A stretch of 14,018 bases of DNA from NCBI GenBank assembly GCA_003152595.1, contig PMAM01000109.1, positions 3,654-17,671 on the forward strand, read 5' to 3'. Below are positions 7,290 through 13,503 of this stretch, piece by piece. The translations under genes were made by a program, and so were the position numbers. Every line of letters starts with the position of its first letter. The stretch's first letter is position 1. The notes beneath the pieces were generated by a model that was not told where the DNA came from, made no database searches, and was given only the letters and a program-made list of their open reading frames with translations. This DNA comes from Acidobacterium sp. GTDB taxonomy: Bacteria > Acidobacteriota > Terriglobia > Terriglobales > Acidobacteriaceae.

Positions 7290-8020
7290 AGAGCCTTCAT
7301 GGGACGGCAGGAATGTTGGCAGTGGTGGTGGCGGTCTGCGGATGCTCGCGGCAGCACAAGGCCGCGCCCGCTCCGCAGGCGACCGCGGTGGGTTCGGCGT
7401 TGGTGGTGTCGAGCGGAGATAAACAACTGGGACCGGCGGGAGCGCCGCTGGGACAGCCGCTGGTGATGCAGGTGAATGACGACCAGGGCAACGGAGTGAC
7501 GGGCGCTCTGGTGATGTTCACTGGACCGGCCGGAGTAAAGTTCGACCCGTCCGAGTTGCTGACGGATTCAAGCGGGCAGGTGAGCACTAACTTGACGCTG
7601 GGGAATACCTCAGGGCGTTATCAGCTGACCGCAGTTACCAACAACAAGGCAGGCCACGCCCTGCCGGTGCAGGTACCGGAGCTGGCTGCGGGTTATCAGG
7701 AAGAGCTTGGCTACCAGGTGCAGAGAACGTACTGCTCGCGCTGCCACAATCCTGAGTCGACGCCGGAGCAGGTGTCGAACCACGACAATCTTTCGGTTCC
7801 GCCGCACAGCTTCGACCAGGGAGATACGTACAACAAGCTGAGCGACGCAGACCTGACGGCGATTATTGGGCACGGAGGGCCGGCCATGAACCTGTCGGTG
7901 CTGATGCCGCCGTACGGAAAGACGCTGACGAAGGCGGAGATTCAGGCGGTGATCGCCTACATCAGGCTGGTATCGGATCCACCGTATCAGGCGCCGGGAC
8001 TGGTGTACGCGAAGCAATGA
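7286..8020 (+). CDS. Lipoprotein with Ig-like domain and C-terminal monohaem cytochrome c
   Basis: 244 residues from ATG 7286, which overlaps the octahaem stop (ATGA); longer in-frame readings lie inside the upstream gene. A lipoprotein signal is likely: hydrophobic residues 9-17, then VCGC with C20 as the lipidated cysteine. Cysteine at -2 makes the lipobox atypical. Residues about 50-130 resemble a bacterial Ig-like (Big_1/invasin-type) beta domain, with PLVMQVNDDQGNGVTG and TDSSGQVSTNLTLG. The C-terminal domain has C150-S-R-C-H154 and M207 in LMPPYGKTL, a class I cytochrome c with His/Met axial ligands. It may be a tethered electron carrier that spans part of the periplasm, between the octahaem cytochrome and the porin-cytochrome encoded next. 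Cytochrome domain confident; Ig assignment moderate. Confidence 0.8.
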   Translation: MKSLHGTAGMLAVVVAVCGCSRQHKAAPAPQATAVGSALVVSSGDKQLGPAGAPLGQPLVMQVNDDQGNGVTGALVMFTGPAGVKFDPSELLTDSSGQVSTNLTLGNTSGRYQLTAVTNNKAGHALPVQVPELAAGYQEELGYQVQRTYCSRCHNPESTPEQVSNHDNLSVPPHSFDQGDTYNKLSDADLTAIIGHGGPAMNLSVLMPPYGKTLTKAEIQAVIAYIRLVSDPPYQAPGLVYAKQ

Positions 8021-8086
8021 AGTTGCCCTGCCTGGTTGCAGCGCAGCAAGGCGGGCGGGCCCCAGGACGTTGGGAAAAGGAGAACC

Positions 8087-9424
8087 ATGAGACGCAATTC
8101 TTTATTTGTTCTTATTCTTTGTTTGCTGGCCGCTGCAGGAAGTGCGCCGAGCGCCATGGCCCTGCCAAGCTATGCCCGGCAGACCGGACTGCCGTGCAGC
8201 GGCTGCCACTACACTCCGCCGGAGCTGAACGCGGCGGGGCGACTATTCAAGCTGATGGGGTACATCGACAGCGTGAAGGACGACAGCATTACCGCGTCCG
8301 GTGACCATCGGCGAGCGCCGCTCGATATGCTGAAGACCCTGCCGCTGGGCGCGTGGTTCGAGGCTTCGGTGACGGACGAGAAGTCGGCGCAGCCGGGAAC
8401 CCAGAACGGCACCGCTGAATTTCCGCAGGACGTTTCCCTCTTCCTGGCCGGGAAGTGGACCTCGCATGTCGGAAGTTTTCTGCAGGTGACCTACGACGCA
8501 CAGGACGATCACTTCTCGATGGACAACACGGACATCCGCTTTGCAAACAAGAAGATGTTGGGCCAGAAGGAACTGGACTGGGGTCTGACGCTGAACAACA
8601 ATCCGACGCTCGAGGATCTGTGGAACACGACGCCGGCGTGGGGCTTCCCGTTCATTCTGAGCGATTCCGCGCCGACACCGGCGGCGAACCCGTTCCTGAA
8701 TGGTGGCCTGGCCCAGGACGTGGCCGGAATCGGAGCCTATGCGATGTACAACCAGCATCTATATGCGGCGGGCACGCTGTATCGCTCGGATCACCTTGGC
8801 GCGCCGCAACCGAATGGAGGAATCGGCGCGGGCGTGAATATCAGCGGTGTGGCTCCGTACTGGCGCGTGGCGTGGCAGCAGACGGGCCGGACCAACAACC
8901 TGGAGGTCGGCGCCTACGGCATGCACATGTCCTCGATGCCGAATTCCGTGACGGGACCGGAGGACACTTACACCGACTTCGGGCCTGATGCGCAGTACGA
9001 CCGCACGATCGGCAGAGATGTGCTCTCGGTGCGCGGGACGTACCTGCGGGAGAACTCGAACCTGGCGGCGAGCCTTGCTGACGGGTCGGTGGTCCAGGCA
9101 CTTCATAACCTGAACGAGGCGAACGCCAACGTGGAATACCACTTCGGCAATCGCTTCGCGGGCGCCCTTGGGTGGTTCTCGACGACGGGCACTGTGGATC
9201 CGGTGCTGTACGCCCCGCTTGCGGTAACCGGGAGCGCGAACGGCAGCCCCAAAAGCCGCGGGCTCATCGGATATTTCGGCTACTGGCCTGCGCAGAACCT
9301 GGAGTTAGCCGCGCAGTACACGGCGTACACGAGCTTTAACGGAGCGTCGACAAACTACGACGGTTCGGGACGCGATGCGGGTGGGAACAACACCCTGTAT
9401 CTACTCACGCGGTTCGTGTTCTAA
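8087..9424 (+). CDS. Cyc2-like fused monohaem cytochrome-porin, outer membrane
   Basis: 445 residues from ATG 8087, chosen because AAAAGGAG (8075-8082) is 4 bases upstream and a clean signal peptide follows (hydrophobic 6-17, cleavage after AMA, residue 25). The mature N-terminus reads LPSYARQTGLPCSGCH, with haem site C37-x2-C40-H41, followed by PPEL, GRLFKL and GY. This matches the diagnostic N-terminal signature of Cyc2-type porin-cytochromes as I remember it. The remainder has alternating polar/aromatic strands and ends in TRFVF, with terminal Phe as in outer-membrane beta-barrels. Length fits the family (about 400-560). Cyc2 oxidises Fe(II) at the outer membrane in iron oxidisers, but distant Cyc2-like groups have unknown substrates. 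A 66-base gap separates it from the lipoprotein gene; it is the last operon gene. Architecture confident; iron as substrate is inference. Confidence 0.8.
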   Translation: MRRNSLFVLILCLLAAAGSAPSAMALPSYARQTGLPCSGCHYTPPELNAAGRLFKLMGYIDSVKDDSITASGDHRRAPLDMLKTLPLGAWFEASVTDEKSAQPGTQNGTAEFPQDVSLFLAGKWTSHVGSFLQVTYDAQDDHFSMDNTDIRFANKKMLGQKELDWGLTLNNNPTLEDLWNTTPAWGFPFILSDSAPTPAANPFLNGGLAQDVAGIGAYAMYNQHLYAAGTLYRSDHLGAPQPNGGIGAGVNISGVAPYWRVAWQQTGRTNNLEVGAYGMHMSSMPNSVTGPEDTYTDFGPDAQYDRTIGRDVLSVRGTYLRENSNLAASLADGSVVQALHNLNEANANVEYHFGNRFAGALGWFSTTGTVDPVLYAPLAVTGSANGSPKSRGLIGYFGYWPAQNLELAAQYTAYTSFNGASTNYDGSGRDAGGNNTLYLLTRFVF

Positions 9425-9484
9425 CTGTCACGGCAGAGGTTCGGATTTTGGGCGAATTTGAGCACACCTGATTTCAGCTTGCCA

Positions 9485-9507
9485 TTTGTACTCATATTTG
9501 CACTCAT
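9485..9507 (+). repeat. Short direct repeats, possible recombinase arm-type sites
   Basis: TTTGTACTCAT (9485-9495) is followed one base later by TTTGCACTCAT (9497-9507), a 10 of 11 match at a 12-base period. A third partial copy, TTTGCACCACT, lies at 9514-9524. They occur on the left of the tRNA fragment in unusually AT-rich DNA. Short direct repeats flanking an att core are typical of arm-binding sites for tyrosine recombinases. That role is inferred from position only. Confidence 0.4.
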
Positions 9508-9521
9508 CCCACTTTTGCACC

Positions 9522-9562
9522 ACTGAGAAACTTCCCTTTAGGACTTTTCGGGGATTCTCAGT
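9522..9562. repeat. Inverted repeat / bulged hairpin after the respiratory operon
   Basis: ACTGAGAA (9522-9529) pairs with TTCTCAGT (9555-9562). TCCC (9533-9536) continues the stem with GGGA (9551-9554) after a three-base bulge, leaving a 14-base loop. It lies 97 bases beyond the porin stop and has no T-tract after it. It could contribute to termination, RNA stabilisation or recombination-site architecture. Confidence 0.4.
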
Positions 9563-9604
9563 ACGTGATTGTCCACGTACGTCTTTGATATCACGATAAT
9601 TATC
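9561..9604. repeat. Cluster of three perfect palindromes abutting the tRNA fragment
   Basis: GTACGTG-ATTGTC-CACGTAC (9561-9580) is a perfect 7-base-pair inverted repeat. TGATATCA (9586-9593) and GATAATTATC (9595-9604) are perfect palindromes. They follow one another with almost no gap and stop five bases before the tRNA identity begins. Such density suggests a protein-binding or recombination site and not a coding remnant. Confidence 0.5.
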
Positions 9605-9608
9605 TCGC

Positions 9609-9653
9609 CTGCAAAACCAGTATTCGCGGGTTCAATTCCCGCCCGGTGCTCCA
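9609..9653 (+). pseudogene. tRNA-Cys(GCA) 3' half; probable attachment-site remnant
   Basis: Starting in the anticodon loop, the sequence reads CTGCAAA (9609-9615, anticodon GCA at 9611-9613), then the 3' anticodon strand ACCAG (9616-9620) and a five-base variable region. A perfect T-arm follows (GCGGG 9626-9630, loop TTCAATT, CCCGC 9638-9642), then the 3' acceptor strand CCGGTGC (9643-9649), T73 and encoded CCA (9651-9653). U73 with GCA identifies cysteine. The matching 5' parts (acceptor GCACCGG, D-arm, CTGGT) are absent upstream; the five bases before the loop pair badly. Identity from anticodon loop to 3' end is the usual span duplicated when tyrosine-recombinase elements integrate in a tRNA gene. 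By orientation the element lies or lay to the left, with the intact tRNA-Cys at its far end. No integrase gene is in the window. Confidence 0.85.
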
Positions 9654-9707
9654 GGTTTCCCTGTCACAGCGATCCCCCGTGCATTGGGCCGGAGCGGGTC
9701 CTGGGTT

Positions 9708-11066
9708 CTATTCCTTCTCGCCGCGCACGAGGCACGGCTTTTTCGGATCAAATCGCCAATTCGGGATGAGCGACTGCATGGCGGCGGCATCGTTGCGCGT
9801 GGTCGCGCCGATGCGCTGGTGGAGTTGGTGGGCCTGTTCGATCTGATCCATGTCGAGGTCGATGCCGAGGCCGGGACGGTCCGGAACCGCGATGGAACCA
9901 CCCGCGATGCGAAGCGGCTCGCGGGTGAGGCGCTGGCCATCCTGCCAGATCCAATGCGTATCGATGGCGGTGACAGTTCCGGCGGCCGCTGCAGCGACGT
10001 GGGTGAACATGGCCAGCGAGATGTCGAAGTGATTGTTGGAGTGGGAGCCCCAGGTGAGGCCGTGGTCGCGGCAGAACTGCGAGGCGCGGACGGAGCCCTG
10101 CAGGGTCCAGAAATGGGGGTCGGCGAGCAGGATGTCGATGGCGTGGAGCTGGGCGGCGTGGTGGAGCTGGCGCCAGTCGGTGGCGACCATATTGGTGGCG
10201 GTGGGGATGCCGGTCGCCTGGCGAAACTCGGCCATGATTTCGCGGCCCGAGTAGCCGTCTTCGGCGCCGCAGGGATCTTCGGCATAGGCGAGGACGTTAC
10301 GGCGGCCTTTGCACAGCGCCACCGCTTCGTCGAGCGACCAGGCGCCGTTGGGGTCGAGGGTAATGCGGGCTTGCGGGAAGCGCTCGGCAAGCGCAGCGGC
10401 GGCTTCCATCTCGAAGGATCCGGAGAGGACGCCGCCTTTTAGCTTGAAGTCACGGAAACCGTAGCGCTGGTGGGCGGCTTCAGCCAGGCGGAGGAGCGAG
10501 GGGACGGTCAGCGCTTCTTGATTGCGGAGGCGGAACCATGGGTCGGACGCGCCGCTCTCATCGCGATAGGCCAAGTTGGTTTTTGTGCGATCGCCGATGA
10601 AGAACAAGTAGCCGAGTACGTCGACGGAGGAGCGCGGCTTCCCTTCCCCAAGGAGCGCCGCGACCGGAAGCTGAACGAACCGGCCGAGGAGATCGAGGAG
10701 GGCGGATTCGATCGCGGTGACGGCGTGGATGGTGGTGCGCTGATCGAAGGTCTGAATGCCGCGGCCAGTGGAGTCGCGATCGGCGAAGCGGTTGCGGACG
10801 GAGTCGAGGACTTCGTTGAAGGCGCCTACGGGTGAATCGAGGACGAGCGATCTGGATTGATCGAGCACCTCGCGAATCGCCTCGCCGCCGGGGACTTCGC
10901 CGGCTCCGGTGTGGCCTGCGCTGTCTTCGAGGACGACGAGATTGCGGGTGAACCAGGGAGCGTGCGCGCCGGAAAGGTTGAGGAGCATGCTGTCGTATCC
11001 GGCGACGGGGATGACGCGCATGGAGGTGACGCGGGGGGTGTCGCGCTCGGAGACGGTTGGGATCAT
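9708..11066 (-). CDS. gudD: D-glucarate dehydratase
   Basis: Enolase-superfamily enzyme of 452 residues, close to E. coli GudD (446) over its whole length. It dehydrates D-glucarate to 5-dehydro-4-deoxy-D-glucarate in the cytoplasm. N-terminal landmarks are NLSGAHAPWFTRN (30-42) and GHTGAGEVPGGE (51-62). Catalytic landmarks, numbered by offset from E. coli, are K208 and K210 in FKLKGG, D238 in LDPNGAWSLDE, E263 in AEDPCGAE, N292, and H342 in WGSHSNNHFD. The start is an ATG overlapping the transporter stop by 4 bases, with GGAG (plus-strand 11074-11077) 7 bases upstream, so it is the last gene of kdgD-gudP-gudD. The C-terminus has four extra residues (GEKE) beyond the usual CLVR end, and the stop lies only about 55 bases from the tRNA fragment. 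Confidence 0.95.
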   Translation of the reverse strand: MIPTVSERDTPRVTSMRVIPVAGYDSMLLNLSGAHAPWFTRNLVVLEDSAGHTGAGEVPGGEAIREVLDQSRSLVLDSPVGAFNEVLDSVRNRFADRDSTGRGIQTFDQRTTIHAVTAIESALLDLLGRFVQLPVAALLGEGKPRSSVDVLGYLFFIGDRTKTNLAYRDESGASDPWFRLRNQEALTVPSLLRLAEAAHQRYGFRDFKLKGGVLSGSFEMEAAAALAERFPQARITLDPNGAWSLDEAVALCKGRRNVLAYAEDPCGAEDGYSGREIMAEFRQATGIPTATNMVATDWRQLHHAAQLHAIDILLADPHFWTLQGSVRASQFCRDHGLTWGSHSNNHFDISLAMFTHVAAAAAGTVTAIDTHWIWQDGQRLTREPLRIAGGSIAVPDRPGLGIDLDMDQIEQAHQLHQRIGATTRNDAAAMQSLIPNWRFDPKKPCLVRGEKE

Positions 11067-12397
11067 GCGGGGGCTCCGGGCACGAGCGCCGGCGGCGCCT
11101 CAATACGCTTGATTTCGCCGACGATGGGGAGGTAGGCGACGATGGCCATGAGCGCGGTGGCGGCGACGAAGACGAGCGCGCCGCGGAAGGAGCCGGTGCG
11201 GCCGACAATGTAGCCAATGACGATGGGCGTGGTGACCCCGGCGAGGTTTCCGATGAGATTGAAGAGGCCGCCGTTGATACCGACCAGGGTTTTGGGCGAG
11301 GTATCGGAGACGACGGTCCAGCCGAGCGCGCCGAAGCCTTTGCCGAAGAAGGCCAGCGACATAATGGCGATGACGGCGGTGCGGGTGCTGACGTAGTTGC
11401 AGGCGACCATGCTCATGGCCAGCAGCATACCGGCGACGATGGGGACTTTGCGCGCAAAGCTGAGGCTGCGGCCGACGCGGAGGAATTCATCGGAGACGAC
11501 ACCGCCGAGGATGCCGCCGATGAAGCCGCAGAGGGCGGGGAGGGCGGCGAGGAATCCGACCTTGACGATGGGGATGTGGCGCGCACGGCTGAGGTAAACG
11601 GGAAACCAGGTAAGGAAGAACCACGTGAGCGTGGTGATGCAGTACTGGCCGAGGTAAATACCGACGAGCATGCGCTTGCTGAGCAGCCATCGCACGGCGG
11701 ACCAGGTGAGGGTGTTGGTGTGGGGGCGGCCGGTGGCGTCGAGCGAGGCGAGTCCGCCGCCCTGCTCGATGAGGTCGATTTCGGACTGGCTGATGCGCGG
11801 GTGCGATTGGACGCTGTGGATGACGCGGAACCAGAAGCCGCCGAAGATCAGTCCGACGGCGCCGGCGAACCAAAAGCACTGCTTCCATCGCCAGAGGTGG
11901 ACGATCCAGCCCATGATGGGCGCGAAGAAGACGAGGGAAAAATACTGCGCGGCATTGAAGAGGGCCGAGGCGCGGCCGCGCTCCGCGGTGGGGAACCATG
12001 CGGCGACGATGCGTCCGTTGCCGGGAAAGACAGGCGCCTGAGCGAGCCCGTCGAGGAGGCGCAAGCCGAAGAGGGTGTAGAACGCGGCGACGGCGGGCAG
12101 GTAGCCGGTGAAGCCGGCGAGGACTGCGCAGAGGGACCAGCAGAAGATGCTGATGCCGTAGACGCTCTTGGAACCGTAGCGGTCGAGCAGGCCGCCAGCA
12201 GGCAGTTGCGCGAGGGCGTAGGCCCAGCCGAATCCGGAGAAGAGGTAGCCGAGGTGGATGGCGTCGAGATGGAGGTCGTGGCTGAGCGCGTCGGCAGCGA
12301 TGGAGAGCACGACGCGATCGCCGTAGCTGAAGGTGCTGGCGATGAACAGCATCAGCACGATGACGTAGCGGACGTGGGTGGTTTTCTTCGACGGCAT
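11063..12397 (-). CDS. gudP: MFS D-glucarate/D-galactarate transporter (GudP/GarP type)
   Basis: 444-residue inner-membrane major facilitator protein with about 12 hydrophobic segments, very similar to E. coli GarP/GudP. It probably imports glucarate and galactarate with protons (anion:cation symporter family). Landmarks are FGWAYALAQLPAGGLLDRYG near 56-75 (MFS signature), ARG-rich AAWFPTAERGRASA at about 132-145, GQYCITTLTWFFLTWFPVYL in the second half, and FFGKGFGALGWTVVSD. Start ATG 12397 lies 8 bases after the kdgD stop, with only a weak CCAGG as RBS, suggesting coupled translation. The end overlaps gudD by 4 bases. Family and role are confident; gudP versus garP cannot be separated by sequence alone. 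Confidence 0.9.
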   Translation of the reverse strand: MPSKKTTHVRYVIVLMLFIASTFSYGDRVVLSIAADALSHDLHLDAIHLGYLFSGFGWAYALAQLPAGGLLDRYGSKSVYGISIFCWSLCAVLAGFTGYLPAVAAFYTLFGLRLLDGLAQAPVFPGNGRIVAAWFPTAERGRASALFNAAQYFSLVFFAPIMGWIVHLWRWKQCFWFAGAVGLIFGGFWFRVIHSVQSHPRISQSEIDLIEQGGGLASLDATGRPHTNTLTWSAVRWLLSKRMLVGIYLGQYCITTLTWFFLTWFPVYLSRARHIPIVKVGFLAALPALCGFIGGILGGVVSDEFLRVGRSLSFARKVPIVAGMLLAMSMVACNYVSTRTAVIAIMSLAFFGKGFGALGWTVVSDTSPKTLVGINGGLFNLIGNLAGVTTPIVIGYIVGRTGSFRGALVFVAATALMAIVAYLPIVGEIKRIEAPPALVPGAPA

Positions 12398-12405
12398 GCG
12401 CCTGG

Positions 12406-13326
12406 TCAGCTGCGTCCTGCGATGAGGGCTTTGAGTTCGTCGATCTCGGCAGAGGTGAGTTCGGTGAGCGGCGGGCGAACGGGACCGGCATCGCGGCCGA
12501 TGGCTTTCATGCCGGCTTTGACGATGGAGACGGCATAGCCTTTGCGGCGGCGACGAATGGCGATGTAGGGCAGGACGAAGTCGCGGAGGCTGGCAAGGAC
12601 GGCGGCGTGATCGCGGCGGCGGACGGCGGCGTAGAAGTCCTGGGCGAACTTCGGCAGGAAATTAAAGATCGCCGAGGAATAGGTGGTGACGCCGATTTCG
12701 AGGTACGGAAGGGCGAAGGTTTCCGCGGTGGGCAGGCCGCCGATGTAGACGAGGCGATCGCCGAGGCGCGCGTGAATGCGGGTCATCAGCTCGAGGTCGC
12801 CGACACCGTCTTTGAAGCCGACGAGATTGGGGCAACTTTCGCAGAGTTTTTCGAGGGCGGACTCGTCGAGGATGGCGTTGTCGCGGTTGTAGAAGATGAC
12901 GCCGAGGCGGGTGGAGTCGCAGACTGCTTTGGCGTGGGCGATTAGGCCTGCGGGTTCGGCGTTGACGAGATAGGGCGGGAAAAGAAGCAAGCCGCCGGCG
13001 CCGGCTTGCTCGGCGGCGTGAGCAAACTGGATGGCGGTGCGGGTGCCGTAGCCGCATCCGGCAACGACGGGCACTTTGCCGGCGACCTCGGAGACGGCGG
13101 CGGAGAGGACGCCGGAGAATTCGTCGAGTGAGAGGGAGAAGAATTCACCGGTGCCACCGGCTGCGAAGAGGGCGGCGGGACTGTGTTCGAGAAGCCAGGC
13201 GATGTGCTGGCGGTACGGCTGCTCGACGAAGTCGTACTGATCGTTGAAATGCGTGACGGGGAAGGAGAGAAGACCTTCGCCGACGCGCTGGGCCATCTGC
13301 TGCGGGGTCATGGCTGCTGTTGGCAT
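12406..13326 (-). CDS. kdgD: 5-dehydro-4-deoxyglucarate dehydratase (KdgD)
   Basis: DHDPS-family class I lyase of 306 residues that decarboxylates and dehydrates 5-keto-4-deoxyglucarate to 2-oxoglutarate semialdehyde. Family marks are FPVTHF (22-27), GGTGEF (57-62), Y146 in FYNRDN, and the Schiff-base lysine K172 in GFKDGVGD. The frame can be extended to a TTG at 13380, but the extra 18 residues are not family-like and overlap a possible -10 (13380-13385). I chose ATG 13326; ATG 13311 (301 residues) is the alternative. None has a good ribosome-binding site. It is the first gene of the minus-strand operon, followed by transporter and glucarate dehydratase. The next pathway enzyme, 2-oxoglutarate semialdehyde dehydrogenase, is not in the window. 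Confidence 0.92.
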   Translation of the reverse strand: MPTAAMTPQQMAQRVGEGLLSFPVTHFNDQYDFVEQPYRQHIAWLLEHSPAALFAAGGTGEFFSLSLDEFSGVLSAAVSEVAGKVPVVAGCGYGTRTAIQFAHAAEQAGAGGLLLFPPYLVNAEPAGLIAHAKAVCDSTRLGVIFYNRDNAILDESALEKLCESCPNLVGFKDGVGDLELMTRIHARLGDRLVYIGGLPTAETFALPYLEIGVTTYSSAIFNFLPKFAQDFYAAVRRRDHAAVLASLRDFVLPYIAIRRRRKGYAVSIVKAGMKAIGRDAGPVRPPLTELTSAEIDELKALIAGRS

Positions 13327-13379
13327 GCTGTTGGGTGCGGCTCGCAACAAGTGTGGGGTGGAGCACGGGCTGCCTTCCA

Positions 13380-13385
13380 ACTATA
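13380..13385 (-). promoter_or_regulatory. Possible -10 element for kdgD
   Basis: Read on the minus strand this is TATAGT, a 5 of 6 match to TATAAT. It would place the transcript start near 13373, about 47 bases before ATG 13326. No good -35 is seen at 16-18 bases, so the call is weak. Confidence 0.2.
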
Positions 13386-13429
13386 GAAGAAAGACGCTGG
13401 AGATCAGGAGAGCGAGATATGGTGGTTCG

Positions 13430-13444
13430 TACCGCATCGCGGTA
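13430..13444. promoter_or_regulatory. Palindrome in the kdgD-garD divergent region, candidate operator
   Basis: TACCGC (13430-13435), ATC, GCGGTA (13439-13444) is a perfect inverted repeat between the two divergent sugar-acid transcription units, 59 bases before garD. A shared operator for a glucarate/galactarate-responsive regulator is plausible, but no regulator gene is in the window and a hairpin this short can arise by chance in GC-rich DNA. Confidence 0.3.
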
Positions 13445-13503
13445 GCGCGGTGGATTTGCGCGAGAGTGCGATGAGATAGAACAATCGGAAAGGAACCTCG
13501 CTC

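Noticed and set aside
284..9653. Split tRNA-Cys with its 5' half upstream (GCACCGG occurs near 287-293) or interrupted by a group I intron
   Set aside because: Bases after that GCACCGG form no D-arm or anticodon 5' strand, it is over 9 kb away, and no intron-like core lies just before 9609.
9703..9714. Second T-arm-like string GGGTTCTATTCC shortly after the tRNA fragment
   Set aside because: It matches the fragment's T-arm at 11 of 12 bases, but flanking bases do not form a T-stem or acceptor strand and the stretch includes the gudD stop; probably coincidence.
11057..12538. 493-residue plus-strand open frame, extremely acidic and Gly-rich
   Set aside because: It mirrors the MFS transporter gene on the other strand; composition (Asp/Glu/Gly/Ala) is what antisense of such genes gives.
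13327..13380. TTG-initiated N-terminal extension of KdgD
   Set aside because: The added 18 residues are not family-like, no ribosome-binding site supports them and they overlap a possible promoter element; ATG 13326 gives the usual family length.
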